NCBI GenBank assembly: GCA_028023455.1
Contig: JAQFVV010000022.1
Coordinates: 8,267,100-8,331,099 of the forward strand
Direction of reading: 5' to 3'
DNA length: 64,000 nucleotides
Source: Epiperipatus broadwayi
Lineage: Eukaryota; Onychophora; Udeonychophora; Euonychophora; Peripatidae
Made by a program: the position numbers and the translations under genes. Of the stretch, positions 21,358-34,175 are shown one piece after another (positions within the stretch are counted from its first letter, which is position 1; every line of letters starts with the position of its first letter). Below the pieces are notes generated by a model. The model was given only the letters and a program-made list of their open reading frames with translations. It did not search any database and was not told the DNA's origin.

Positions 21358-23190
21358 TTAGTGATAAACTAAGCTTCTTTCCCTAAGTGTTTTTTGACAT
21401 CTCTTTTGATGAGACCATTTTATAGATTTATCGGGTGGAAAATTTGGCCAGATAATTGTTTGTGCCCCAAAAAATAGATTTACATTCTGGATTATTTTTG
21501 GCATGCTTATATAAGTATTTATGTTGGGAGATCTGGTGATTATATTTACCCTAGACTCACCATAGTATACTGATTTGCAAATGGCATTAATACTTTTGAT
21601 TTTGTGCACTGTCTGAGGTGATTGATTCTGGATTTTTTTTTGTATTATTTAATAGTCTGTTTAGGTTAGAGAGGTTTTCAGACTTATGTTATGTGTATTG
21701 GTGCAGATCTTTTTTATTTTATGTGAAAGTTCAGAAATATACAATATACTTATCCATGGTTTGTTATCTGCTGGAAGTAGTTATACTTGCCCGATTTTGT
21801 TGTAAAAAATGTAATAGTTTTTATTGAAGTATTGCTGCAGTATTCTGTCTGACTAAATCATTTATATAAATCTCAATGTTAGCTTTCTGACTTGCTTCAA
21901 ATTTATATAGTTTTAAATTTTTTTTATAAAAACATCCCAGTGAGTTTGTGTGTCATAGGTATGAGAGGGGGTGGTAGAATAATGCCTCAAATTTATATTG
22001 GCTTGATGATCATTTTGAAATCTAAGAAGTTATTGTTTCTTTGAAGGTGTAATCTAAAAATTTCAATCCTCAGAAGGTGTTTTTATGCTCAATTGTTCAT
22101 TGGAGTTGTTTTTTGATTAATTCTTTGCATGTTTGTGTAATGCTTTTAGTGGGTACACATATCAATACATCGTTGACATACTACTTATAAATTATATTAG
22201 GGTCTTTGTTTAAATATTTAGGAACAGTTTCATTTTCTGCTGTAGATAGTCTTAAACTACATATTATACCAGTTATAGGCAAATACATAGGCCATGCTTT
22301 TCCATACTATAATATTTATTGTTGAAAAGCAAAATAATATCATTTTCTATCCAATTCAAAGAATCAATAATGAAGTCTCTTGTTTGAGGATTATATTGTT
22401 TTTTTTTGCAGCAGCATTTTTATGATATTAATAGATTGCTGACATGATACAGACCTGTATAACTCAGTAATGATTAGTGATGTGAGTTTATAATTCTTGT
22501 TTATTATCTGAGTATTTCTAAATTGGATGAACTTTAAGGAAAATGTTATAGCATATGTACCAAAACCTAGATATGCAGTTAACCATTCAGCCAGGGTTTT
22601 AATGACATTATAATAGTAAGTGCCTGAAAAATCAATCATCAAATAAAAAGTAATGTTCTTTATGTAGTTTTATATTTGTGAATAATTGAGAGGCAATTGT
22701 TGACAATGGATACATTTTTAGGTATTCACATCTATTGTATACTTTATTGCAGTATTTCATTAATTTGGTCATTATAAGTTTGTTCTATTTGGCTTTCATG
22801 TTGTATGTATCTACACATTTGAAATTTAGTTTATGAATTTGAGTTATAGTTTTTGTATGTATTTATTTAATTTTATACACATAAATTGATAGCTTTCATC
22901 TTCTGTTAGCAACAAATATTGTTTCTTTGCATGCATTGTTTATAGACTTCTATGCTTTTTGTCAACATTTTATTAAGGTCTTTATCTGGGGTGGAATGCA
23001 AAGCTTGAGCTATTTGTTCTATGATATTTTGCCTCTGTGAAACATTTTCACATTTATCTATATCTGCTATAATTTCAAGATGTGGATTATTCCAAGAGCC
23101 TCCTATGAATTTAGGCTTACTTTCAATCAGTGATCTGATATTTGTAGAGAATTGAATGTTTGAAAGGTTGACCAGGCTTATGTTGAATTA
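21358..23190 (-). pseudogene. Decayed Penelope-like element: RT and GIY-YIG endonuclease
   Basis: Read on the minus strand. The 23.1-22.0 kb part contains scattered PLE reverse transcriptase motifs, including a YVND box (for YVDD) near 22170 followed by VLICVPT, and FLDYTFKE near 22050. Near 21.57 kb is the GIY-YIG part, CKSVYYGES (against CKASYYGET at 58.6 kb), then in another frame KNNPECKSIF (against HTDPECTSIF). It is therefore the same PLE family as the 58.3-58.9 kb and 5.6 kb copies. Many stops and frameshifts are present. A foldback element sits at its 5' side (23.19 kb). Confidence 0.7.
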
Positions 23191-23845
23191 AATATTTCCA
23201 TGGATCATTATTATAATAAAAAATATAACTGAGGGGATTATATCTATGTAAACAGAGATAACTTTTAGCTTTTGATGTTGCTAGAAACTGTCATTATTAT
23301 GAATTGACAACTCCTAATGTTAAACAATTTTTTTCATTAACCTATAATAGCTCTTTTGTTGGGGAGTTTTTTATTGAAGTAAAAATAAATCCTCTTTTAC
23401 TTCAACACAAAGTTCTTATATGATTTCAACCTAGAAAACTATTTTGATAGATGTGAATAATATACATGCAATCAGAGATATCTTTTAGCATTTGATTTTG
23501 CTAAGAAACTATCAATAATTACTAATTGACAATCCTTAAAGAAGTTAAAATATTATTTGCAAATGTCAAGAAAGGTGTTTTTTTTCACACTCTCACATGT
23601 GTAAAAATTAGTTTTCTGGGTTTAAATCTTTATACGAACTTTTACTTCAACAAAATTCTCCAACAAAAGAGCTATTATAGGTTAATAAAAAAACTTGTTT
23701 AGCTTCAGGGATTGTTAATTAGTAATAATTGATAGTTTATTAGCAACATCTAAAGCTAAAAATTATCTCTGTTTACATGGATATAATTTTAATTCTATTC
23801 TTTATTATAATAACAATCCATGGAAATATTTTATTCAACATATAC
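23190..23845. repeat. Foldback element, family F, plus partial repeat to about 24000
   Basis: An inverted repeat. AATATTTCCATGGATCATTA at the left is mirrored by AATAACAATCCATGGAAATATT at the right. Inner blocks mirrored include GTAAACAGAGATAACTTTTAGC and CCTATAATAGCTCTTTTGTTGG. After the right arm, 23850-24000 repeats an inner segment again (TGGGTTTAAATC...AAGAACTT). No ORF. Confidence 0.75.
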
Positions 23846-23999
23846 AATTTCTAGAAAAGTTAAAAATATTATTTATAGAATGTCAAAAAAGATGTTATTC
23901 TCTCACATTGTATAAAATAACGTTCTGGGTTTAAATCCATATAAGAACTTGGGGTTAAAGTAAAAAAGGACTTCCTTTTATTTAAAAAAAAACATCAAC

Positions 24000-26900
24000 A
24001 AAAAAATTAATGACCAATTATTTTATACTTGGATTATGGTAAAGTTAATTTAGATTATTTATTAGCAAAACTAATTAAACTGGTCTAATGGATGAGTTTA
24101 TGCATCTATTTTGGCTGAATTATACAATGTTTTAACGTTACATTAATATATATTTTTTTGATTCATCACCATAGTAAACAGAATTGTAGTTTGGTTCTTG
24201 ACCTTTAATTGCACTGACAGTTGGTATATATTCTCTGAAATCAATTTTATCTAAATTATTTGACATGGCTAGAAAAGTTGTAGTCTCATCCGCTATCTTT
24301 CCAAAATAGAGCCATGCATTATAATAATTTAAGAAATGCTATAGCATTTGTCTAAAATAACTAGATATAATAGTGAACAACAGCCATTGCCTGGTATATA
24401 ATAATAATATAAGCAGATGCAGGCATCCATTTATTAATAGCCAATAACTAATAATTGTGATATAATAATCTGCATATCAGCTAAATATTACATGTAAATA
24501 TGGTCATATGATCAAAGGATGTTTACAGTAACATATATCAGCTGAAGATTTATAGAATTTATAGTTATAAGAAAATTTAGAAGAAATTAGTGTTGATATA
24601 AGCCAAACTTTTAATGTATAAATAAGTTGAAAGAATAGAAGTTAACACAAAATTAAGCAAGTTTAAAATACACTTTTTTTAAAATGCAAAAGTTATTTAT
24701 TTTCAACCTGGAAAATAATTGGTAAGTTTTTACTGAAGGAAAGTAATTGTTTATTCCACGTTTAGCTAAAAGGAACGTCATTAATCTATATAAATCTGCC
24801 ATTACATCAAATAGTTTGCCTTGCTGTAAAGAAAAGAAAAAGAGCCAATTCAGTTGACTAGTGGAAAAGAAGAAAAAAATATTTTGTTTATTGCTTATAT
24901 AAAAAATATATTTTTGGCTTAAGTTCTATTAAAAAATAAAATTAAAATTATTGAGAATTGTTTGCTTTTAAAATTATTAAATATATTTGTAGGGTTATTG
25001 ATATCTGAAACACTGACAGAGCAAAAATAAACATTTTAACAAATTGTATAATTTAAATTTGTAGATAAAAATATGCAAAAATTAGTGTATGATATAATAA
25101 AAATATTATTTAGGAAATTAAAGTCATGGAAATATATATATTATAAATTTACTAAATAATTTTCCGTTTGATAGGAAATAATTACAAACTGTATTTTAAT
25201 ACAGAAGTTATTTATTTATTGTCTCTGCTATTGACATTATATCTGCATGAATATACTTGACATTTTTATAGCCCAGGAGAAATATATATTGTTTTTGATA
25301 GATAGATATTTTTAATTTAATGATTATAATATTATGTTTAATATTAGACTCTAGCAATCCGTTCATGATACTTTTAAGAAGAATATGACTTTTTTTTAAG
25401 TTACTGTAATTTAATCATATGATTCTTCATTTAATTTATTGTTCTTATTTTCTATATTAAACAAATTACATGTTAAATTATTGCAGTAATTAACTGACTG
25501 TCTATAATCTCATTATACAGATTGGCCCACTTTCTTATGCCTATATTTTAATTCAAATGTACCAAAGTTTTTTGTCATATACTTTGCTATACATCCTGAA
25601 AAGATAGTGGGTGTGTGAATTCCATATAATAACTATCAATCTTAAGCTATCAACAATCTCAATTTGTAGTTAAGGCAAAGTCCTTTAATAATAAAGGTAG
25701 TGCCATCTTTATCTATGGGCTGATATGTTTATATAGTCCCTAAAGATTGCAGCTGGACTAAGGATTATATAGTCCCTAAAGATTGCAGCTTGACTAAGGA
25801 GTATGAAATTAATAATGCAAAGGAATTTAAACAACACCACTAATCAAACAAATATTACATGTTCTGAAAGCAGACTAATAAATAGTCATTTATAGCTACA
25901 AGTTGAGGTTGTTGATAGTTTAAGAATTGATCATTATTATCTATATTTATAAACCTATTAAAACCTTGAGTAATTGGCTTTATTGTCTTAGTAAATATAT
26001 ATTTTATTTGGCATTCCATACAGTTTTTCTTATAGAATTACATGGATGATACCTAACTATTATCATTATTATCATGGTAATGATAATTTTTTGGTATTGC
26101 CAAAAGTCACTTTCTTTTAAAATCCACACCCATTATGACATTAATTAGCCATACAGACTGTGATTATCATCACTACGGTTACCACTATTAAACAATTATT
26201 TATTCTGTTACTCTTAATTCATATGTGGAATTGCATTTTATGTACTATTATAAATTGCATACTACTCTGAATCAAAGTATTGATGATATAATATGTATGT
26301 TCTAAATTGTGATCCATTATATTTGACCACCTAATATGAGGAATGATAACTATGTTATTCAATAATATTAAATCATGTCATTAATTTTCATTCTGTTATA
26401 GTTAATTGCACAATGTGAGGAATGATCATTAAATTCTCATCTTTCATTATATTAAATATATGTACATTATTTATTTTTTTTAATTAAGAGAAAAAATAAT
26501 TGCTTGGAAAAACTCTAAAAATTTTTTTTTATTAAAACTAATCATTTAAAACTTAATAAATACTTTTTTACACCAGCTTAGAAGTCTCTTTTTTTTTTCT
26601 TGGGAAAAAAAAACTTTCTTATTATAGTGGTTACTTTGTTTTATATGTAGAAATTTAAAATACAAAGATAAAATAAAAAAACAAACAAACAAACAAAAAA
26701 AACATTAATCAAACCCTTTTATTACTTTACAGATATAAATTCAAAAATTTATTAAGTAAAGTATTAAAGGATTATTCTGAAATTTTAAACCAAATCTCTT
26801 TCAAACTGTAATAAAAAGGAATCGTAAAAAATCAAAAAATGTATAAAATAATATTAGCAAATGAAATTGTAAAACTGAAGCATTTAGAGAAGTTTGTATT

Positions 26901-27640
26901 TTTTTTCTTTTTCTTTACAACAAATGCTGGTTTAGAGTCTTATTTAAGAAGGAACTTGATTTGTCTTTGTTTTCAAACAAAAAAAACACAAAAAAAAAAC
27001 AATTAAGCCAGCTCTGGTTAAGAGATTGTCTCTATAAGGACATTGATATGTTATAAATAAACACTCATAGGCCTCTGCCCTCATCACAATGGTAACAGAT
27101 AAGGTAGTCAAAGCAATTTCTTGCAACAATAAATAATTAAAAATATAATAATAAAACAATTGTACAAATGAAAAATAGATAACATTTCAATAAATAATGT
27201 ATCAAAGTAGGAAAGCAGAAAGGGAAATGCAGGAACCAGACTTTTTTTAAAAAAAAAAAAAAAATTACATTTTCCTTTTTAAAATTTTAAGTATCACTAC
27301 ATGTCAAATAAGACCAAAATTATTAATATAACGGACATTCAATTTTTACTTAAAGATAAATATTCAACAAAATATAAATGGTTGCCGAATTTTTTTTCTT
27401 TATTTGTGTGTGTGTTAAAAAAAAAAATTATTACTTCTAAATTATAAAGAAAAATCATGTTGTATATATAAAAAGATATATTGATGAACTTTTATGTAAT
27501 GAAAAAAAAAGAAGTCCTATCTAACAATACATTTGAATACTGATGTAATATGTATAAAATAAGATTTCAATTATAATCTGAAAAATACATAATTATAACT
27601 ACAGCATTTGTTATCACAAACTGAAAAGCAAACAGGCAGA
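24000..27640. other. No gene seen; AT-rich DNA
   Basis: No coding pattern was recognised. A direct tandem duplication of about 36 bp containing AGTCCCTAAAGATTGCAGCT lies at 25729-25800. Long A and T runs are frequent, and the 26.6-27.6 kb part may be 3' UTR of the adjacent pseudogene. Confidence 0.5.
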
Positions 27641-27654
27641 TTTTTTTTTTTTAA

Positions 27655-28475
27655 TTATGCTTCAGCAGTAAGAATGTTGTTATCCACCCGCATGGGGCTC
27701 TGCAATTCATTTTCTTTCTCAAAAGAAGAATCCCCATTCTGCTCTCGACTAGGAGTAGTAGATCACCTACGATTCCATTTATCCCTATATTGTTCTCGTC
27801 CAAAACCTTCATCATAATTCCCTTTTGCTCTAAACAGCTGTTTGAAGTGGGGTACAAAATATAATACACCTTCAGAGGATGTGTAATTTTCCAACCCTAG
27901 ATTAGCACCACAGTGTGAACATTTGAAGCAACTTTTATGAATAACACTTTGGTCAGCTTCCATTCTTTCCATGGCATAGACTGTTTTATCACAGACCCTG
28001 CATTTGTCACAAATGCCACCAAGAGGTTCGTTAATTTCACTATATTTTTTTCTTTGAACTTGGCTCTGCCTCTCCTGGGTCTTTCACTCTGTGCTTTAAT
28101 ATTGTCAAATTTTGCTTTTGAAGCTTTTGTATGATCTGTTAACTGAGGAAACTCCTCTTCATAGTCTGCTTCACGAATTAGAGTAGGATCTCTGATGGGT
28201 TCATTTTCATAAACATTACCTTCAGATACATCATTACTAGTTGGAAGAACTATTTTTTCAGGAGGTGTCCTTTCAGAGTTTGCATGAGGATTGTCTTTAA
28301 TGGAAGCAAATTTTGTAACTAAATTTTTAGTGTAATTTGAAGGTGGGAGAAGCTCATCATTGGTTTCATCGCTGCGTGTAACATTAGGATCATGCACAAC
28401 TAGTTCATTGGTTAGTTCAAAATTAGGACCAATTGAATTGGGAGGCTGAGTAATTTTTTGTGATTTTCTTTCTCC
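27655..28475 (-). pseudogene. LIMA1: LIMA1/EPLIN-like LIM-domain gene, intronless broken fragment
   Basis: EPLIN-type proteins bind and bundle actin through regions flanking one LIM domain. The minus strand encodes about 270 residues: a Ser/Pro/Glu-rich part with two TKN..KF-type short repeats (LPPSNYTKNLVTKF; HTKASKAKF), then a LIM domain (CDKCRVC...IHKSCFKCSHC) and the EPLIN signature LFRAKGNYDEGFG. Then comes a Glu/Asn-rich tail to TAA at 27655-27657. Defects: an apparent one-base loss in an A7 run (28045-28051) shifts frame just before the LIM domain; TGA at 27763-27765 interrupts the tail (probably CGA to TGA); and the Cys expected in the second zinc site (usual YCKPHF) is Phe (YFVPHF). 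No intron is visible. At its 5' side it joins a family A repeat. It is either a processed pseudogene or a relic exon. Confidence 0.85.
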
Positions 28476-28735
28476 TGGGATATTGGATAAGTAGGCACTA
28501 GATAGGATTTTATGCACAAACCTTCCAGATAGATGAAAGTCACAAGCTAGAAACTAGTCTGGGGATATTGGATAAGTAGGTACTAGATAGGGATTTTATG
28601 CACAAACATTTCTGCATCCATTGATTACTCTGGCTTTCATTGAGTGGCACTACTGTATGGAGAATTTTGTCTCTGTGAAGAACTGCTTGTGTAAGCATAA
28701 AGAATGGTGATCATGTGATGTTTGATAGAGTTAAA
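28476..28735 (+). mobile_element. Family A hammerhead element, truncated and rearranged (copy A2)
   Basis: Contains two tandem copies of the post-cleavage segment (GATATTGGATAAGTAGGCAC... at 28479 and again at 28564), with AGATGAAAGTCACAAGCTAG then AAACTAGTCTGGGG between them. The 5' half of stem I and the CT of CTGATGA are missing, so no complete hammerhead. The right end has GTGATCATGTGATGTTT, the family A terminus. It abuts the LIMA1-like pseudogene. Confidence 0.75.
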
Positions 28736-29530
28736 AAAACTGTTAGGAATCAATCTTGTAATTGGTGTCTAATTTAGACCTCACCTCAAATGCTAATTAC
28801 ATGTGATGCAGCATATAAATATAATATGATGACAATTTTAAAGTATATGACTTTTTAATAAATATTACAATTAAAGTCTAACAAGTATATGTTATAAATG
28901 TGAAATTGGTAAAGAAATAAGATTACCGAGAACGTTTTATTGCAATCTGCTAGTTATAATTGTTTTAATTCTTTTCTAGTGTTGCATTAACTTTTACAAA
29001 AGAGACTTATTTTTCAAATATTTTTCTGTCGTAATTTAATTATTAAAATATTTTGTACACTAATAATATCTTTAGATTTACTTTAAAAATTAAAATTTAA
29101 GAAAGAGAAAATATTTTGTATTATATAAAAAAATATGTTAATTTGGTTAAAATTTAAATTTTCTTTAATATTTTTTAATCAATTTAATTTTATAACATTA
29201 GAAACGATCTGTTTATACCAAATTCTGCATATATTATTTTTTAGATGTTATCGTTTGAATGAATTAACAATATCATTTTATAAAAATCAATATAAAATTT
29301 AAATACAATAATCATTTTATTAAGAAGAAAAATAAACTTTCATTAAATTTTTTCTTTGCCTTAAATAACATTTTACATAATCACATTTTTGATAAGAAAA
29401 AGACAAATTTACTTTCTGTGTATATATATTTAGATAGTTTATGTTGTCATCATTTTTCATTAGCAGCTGTTGGTAGACAAGTATATTCTTTCTAAGTCAA
29501 AAAAAAAGAAAAGATAGAGAATGATAAATT
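28736..29530. other. No gene seen
   Basis: Very AT-rich sequence with no recognised signal. Confidence 0.5.
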
Positions 29531-29532
29531 TT

Positions 29533-29640
29533 GTTAGTCGAGAGGTCAGCGCAGCTGCCTTGCAAGCAAGCAGTTGCTTGCAGACGGTAGTTGCGGGTTC
29601 GCCTCCCGGTCTAATGCTATGACATATGAAAACATATGAA
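29533..29640 (+). mobile_element. tRNA-Gly-derived SINE, copy 1
   Basis: The head matches tRNA-Gly(TCC): GTTAGTCGAGAGGTCAGCGC (D arm, A box), CTGCCTTGCAAGC (altered anticodon arm, with an extra AAGCAGTTGCTTGC duplication), then GCGGGTTCGCCTCCCGG (T arm, B box). It is followed by the short tail CTATGACATATGAAA shared by all copies. A real tRNA is excluded by the insertion, the changed anticodon loop and the missing acceptor pairing. Confidence 0.8.
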
Positions 29641-30424
29641 AATACAAATATGTTCACATATATTATATACTGGTCTTTTTTTTTGGGGGGGGGGGAGTCT
29701 TCAATGTCTTATTTGATTTATAACCAGTCAATAAAGTTAATGTCTTGCATAGTGGAAAAATGGCGGACACTGGAACTCAAAATCCATTGATCACATTCTC
29801 ATCCATATGTATAAAGCCTCCATAACATTTTATTATGCTATTCTATCTATAAATAGTAATCATTTATAAAGACTATGAAGAGTCCTTTATTCCTTTCTTT
29901 GTTTTGCTGGAAAAAATTATTATGATTGACCTTATCTCATTGACTATTTTCAGAATTATCTACAAAAAAAAAAAAAGATTCCAAAAAAAAATAAAAAATA
30001 AAACTGAAACTAAAGATAATACATAATTCTATTTTAAAAAAATCAAAAATATCAATCATAATAATAATAAATTTTCAGGAAAAAATAAAAAAAGGAATAA
30101 AGGATATTTTTATAGTCTTTATAATTTATAACTACACATATATCATTAAAAGCTTATGTGGTTAAATACTAAAATAAAAAAGGAAAATGTTACTTGATTA
30201 GTCATAATATACTATTACAGGCAAAAAATTTGCACACATATATATACTTTAAAACTTTTACTCTATTACAAACACTACAACATATGAAGTGTATGTAGTA
30301 AAACAAAAATGTTAAAGTATATCTTAAGTTAAATGGTACTAGTGTGAAGAACTGTTCTTAGTTTATCTAAGATATTACACTGTTGTGGGATAAGTAAATA
30401 TAAACTTATTCACATTATATTTAT
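29641..30424. other. No gene seen
   Basis: AT-rich DNA with a G9-10 tract near 29685 and A-rich runs at 29960-30000. Confidence 0.5.
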
Positions 30425-30830
30425 TCTCACATGATCACCATTATTATGCTTACTATGGATGGGACTACTGTATGGAAAGGTTTATCTCTGTTTTAACAGC
30501 TTGTGTAAGCATTGGAAATGATAATCATTATCAGTCTTGCCTAATAGGATAATAGTGACTATCATTATTAAAAAGCCAAAGACACCAAAATATAAAAATA
30601 TTGAACTAAGTTCAGATGCTGGAGAGATTAACTAAAACCTAAGATATAGATGCAGGGCTCTCAGATCCAGGCTCCTCATTGATAAAAGCCATAAGTTAAA
30701 AACTAGTCTGGGGATATTGAATGTTTAGGCACTAGATAGAGATTTTATGCACAAACCTCTTTGCATCCATTGATTACCCTGGCTTACACTGGGTGACACT
30801 ACTGTATTGGAGAGGTCTGCCTCTGTTTTA
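30425..30830 (+). mobile_element. Family A hammerhead element (copy A3)
   Basis: Begins near the CACATGATCACC terminus, contains CCAAAGACACCAAAAT, GAACTAAGTTCAG and GATGCAGGGCTCTCAG, and ends in GAGAGGTCTGCCTGTTT-like sequence. Its hammerhead motif (about 30665-30719) has a damaged core, TTGATAA for CTGATGA, although ACTAGTCTGGGGATATTG is kept. Probably inactive. Confidence 0.75.
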
Positions 30831-31116
30831 TTTTTATTCTCAATTTTATCTAACATGTTTTAAGGTATGTGATTTTTAACTAGTATTGTAATTTTTTTGA
30901 AATAATTTTTTCACTGAGTTTGTAAGAAACATATAATATTGATATGCAACAATAATTTTTGGATAATTATTATATTTATTAATATTTTAATCATGCTAAT
31001 CTCTTCTGTAGTTACATTTTTGCAACAGATTTTGGAGTTCATTTTGTATAAAAATGCTGGTGAATAATTTTAAGTGATGCTTTAAGTTTCAAATTTTTAA
31101 GAATATTTGAAGAAAC

Positions 31117-31585
31117 CACTAAACATCACATGATTACCATTCTTTATGATTACGCAAGCTGTTTACTCAGAGACTAAACTCTTCTAACAGTAGTGCAACT
31201 CAGTGCAAGCCAGAATAATTAATTAATGGATGCAAGAAGATTTGTGTATAAAATCCCATCTAATGCCTACTCATCCAATATCCCCAGACTAGTTTCTAGC
31301 TTGTGGCTTTCATCAATGAGAAGCCTTGGATCTGAGAGCACTGCACCTAGATCTTAGGATCTAATGCAATCCCCAGCAGCCACCTTTTATCTTATTTGCT
31401 AATTATAAAGCTTTGAGTCTAAAATGAAAATACAAGCTAGAAATTAGTATGGGGATATTGGATGAGTAGGCACTAGATGGGGATTTTATGCACAAACCTT
31501 CTTGCATCCATTGATTACATTGTCTTGCAGTGAATGGTACTACTCTATGGAGAGTTTAGCTTCTGTGAAATGCTAGAACAGCAAT
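31117..31585. mobile_element. Family A hammerhead element (copy A4)
   Basis: Left terminus ACCACTAAACATCACATGATTACC. A complete minus-strand motif lies at 31275-31329, with stem I (TTCTCA with TGGGGA), stem II AGC/GCT and ACTAGTC, but the core reads TTGATGA, so the essential C3 is changed to T. A second, partial motif lies on the plus strand near 31433-31462 (CTAGAAATTAGTATGGGG). The right end has ATGGAGAGTTTAGC. Confidence 0.8.
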
Positions 31586-31970
31586 ATTTGTTCCTAGAAT
31601 CTTTTCTGGTTTATAAAAATCATTAGATATTTTAGATTTTGTTTAGAGGAAATGTTTTAAATAGAAGTCTTTAATTCTCTTCAATAATTATTTACATTAA
31701 TTTTTGGTGTAAAATCTAATAAATAGAACTGGCATTCTCTTTGCCAGGAACCATATGTATTTTTACATCTAATAAACTTTCATAGTAGAGACCAAATAAT
31801 CATTGACAAATTTTGTAAAGATGTATTTTTTATGATTTCCAGATTTCCTTTGTGTGTGTGTGTGTGCCAAGAGATTTTTAATTTTTGGTTATCTTGTTAA
31901 AAATATTGATTATAAAGGGCAGTTTTGAATATCTTCCATTCATATTTCAAAATATCTTCCAATCTAAATT
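31586..31970. other. No gene seen
   Basis: AT-rich DNA with a short GT repeat near 31853-31866. Confidence 0.5.
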
Positions 31971-31987
31971 AAAAAGCTTTTGATATT

Positions 31988-32104
31988 ATATAGGTCAAGC
32001 GTTGGTAGCCAAGAGGTCAGCACAGCTGCCTTGCAAGCAAGCAGTTGCTTGCAGACAGTTGTCATGGGTTTGCTTCCCGGCCGATGCTTTTACATATGGA
32101 AAAA
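31988..32104 (+). mobile_element. tRNA-Gly-derived SINE, copy 2, with target duplication
   Basis: The head GCGTTGGTAGCCAAGAGGTC...GGGTTTGCTTCCCGGCCGATGC is a tRNA-Gly(TCC) derivative with the same AAGCAGTTGCTTGC insertion as the 29.5 kb copy. A CATATGGAAAAAAAA tail follows. Flanking 17-bp direct repeats AAAAAGCTTTTGATATT (31971-31987) and AAAAAGCTTTGGATATT (32105-32121) show LINE-type target-primed insertion. Confidence 0.85.
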
Positions 32105-32121
32105 AAAAAGCTTTGGATATT

Positions 32122-34042
32122 TTTGAAGAAAACATTTTAATCTAGTTATTATGAATTTGTTAAAATATCATAGTTACAGAAATATTAAGATTGTGTTGCA
32201 ATTTATTTCAAGATATTATTAACTCTTTTTCATATTATTTTACAACATTTCAGATATTCAATTCTTCTTAAATGATTATTTAATTTTTTTTCATATTCTT
32301 TCTATTCTTTAAATATTGCTTTCTCTCAGTAGAAAATTTTTCTGTCAAGTTTGAATCATCTTCAAAACCTCCCAGTAGTTCAAAGTTATTAGCAAGTTCT
32401 AATTTAAATTCATTGGAGTCTTTCTAAAAATTAAGAATATCAATTGTTACTACTATTTTTCCTAATAATTTTTATATCTTTAGTTCTACAATAACATGTA
32501 TCTCATTAATTGACGATCACTTCCGGTATTGAATTTCCTAAAAAACATTATGCAAATTTTAAAATATTTTCTATTAGTCAAAATATATAACATTTTCATT
32601 TAGCATTTTTTCAAAGAAAGGATTCATAATATACAGAGTATTTTTTTCCTGAAATTTTACAAGTCATGTTCTCTCTCTATCATAATCAAATTTATTTGCA
32701 GCACTTTCGTTTTTGTTATCATTTACCAATTTTAGCATTAAAGTGTTCCATGACAATTTAAAAATATTGTTTGGCCTCATGAAAATCATGTTTAATTCCA
32801 TGTAAAAATACCCCTTCATTATAATGAAAACTTGTTGGGATAAAAATTTGTTAATATCTACTATCAATTTCAATAATTCATCTTGCTACTTTGTCTAATA
32901 TACTTTCAATCTTTGCAATGTTCTATCACTTTCTATTTATTATAAATTCCACCCCGCTTGTACTTTCAATGTTTGTACCTCTGAAGTAAAATAAATGCCC
33001 ATTTTTTAAATCAATTGTCTCTTTATCTTATCTTCCTATATAAAATCTCATTTAATAGTAGACACTTTTTCAATTCATACATTCTTCCTCTACAAAGTTG
33101 TAAGTACCTAAATAAAATGTTATCATTGAATGACAGTCTGGGTCTTCAATAGTGTGATTCTTGATTTTCTGCCTTCAATCACAGACTGCTTCCTTGACTT
33201 TGACTTAACAGTCTTCTGAGAATAAGAACCTAATTTAGTGTCACGTGTTATGATTGTAAATATATGCATGAAAAACATTCACTTATACTTATTTTATCTA
33301 CTTTCAAGAAAACTCAACTAATATTTCAGTTAAAACTATCTTCTACTGAGAAGAAAGACTGGTGTTTTTTAATTTCAAACTCAGAGTAAAAAAGACAATA
33401 ATGTATTGATGAGCCACACATTCATGTTTATTTATTATATGAATAATCATGTAATAATAACAATTGAAATGACAAAAGCATATGGAGTAAACATTAGAAT
33501 TTGTCCTGCATAGTTCCTTTAAAGCCTCAAACAAAACTCAAAGGGTCAGCTTTTATTTAGAACACATATAAAAATACTTTTTTTTAAAAATAACTAAGTT
33601 GCAGATCATATTTTTATTTCCATAAAAAAAATTATGTCAAAATTAATCTGTTTTCAGAATTCTACTTTTGGGCTAAAATTATTATAGTATATACATTTGG
33701 GAGAATGTTTTTTTAAAAAATATGTACAATATTTTTATCAATAGAAGTAGAAACCAGAAAGTAAATTAAATTGATAACTCACCCTACATGTCAATGATAT
33801 TTGCCATTCTTGTAGTCATTATATATATTTGCATTTGTTGCACAGATCTTAATGTAATGAGAAAAAGTGTACAATTTGTTCTCTATAGGAGAATTTCAAA
33901 TATAGTGAATTAAATTTTTGTGATAGAGATAAAAAATAATAAAAAAGAGCAACAGTAAGGATGCTGAAATGTTTTTCAGCAGTATTTTGTTAATAAGTTA
34001 AACTAATGCAGCATTTATTACATTACATATATATATATATAT
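32122..34042. other. No gene seen
   Basis: AT-rich sequence without recognised coding or repeat signal. Short open frames on the minus strand (32664-32873, 33343-33534) resemble no family. Confidence 0.5.
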
Positions 34043-34175
34043 AACCATTAGAAAACAGTCAACATACCAGACAATTCCAATATCTACAATTAACAATTTC
34101 AAACTGTTGTCAAGGCAACTCCCTTTTATAAACATGGTGGAATCTCATCTTCATTTATTTATGGTCCCATATCAT
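34043..34175 (+). repeat. Left copy of a direct repeat flanking an RTE fragment
   Basis: Contains ATAACCATTAGAAAACAGTC, AAACTGTTGTCAAGGCAAC and TTCATTTATTTATGGTCC, all found again in the same order at 34778-34930. It is shorter than the right copy by an internal gap of about 25 bases. Confidence 0.75.

Noticed and set aside
27937-28134. Plus-strand open frame across the LIM region
   Set aside because: It is antisense to the LIMA1-like fragment. The minus strand shows recognisable LIM and EPLIN motifs.
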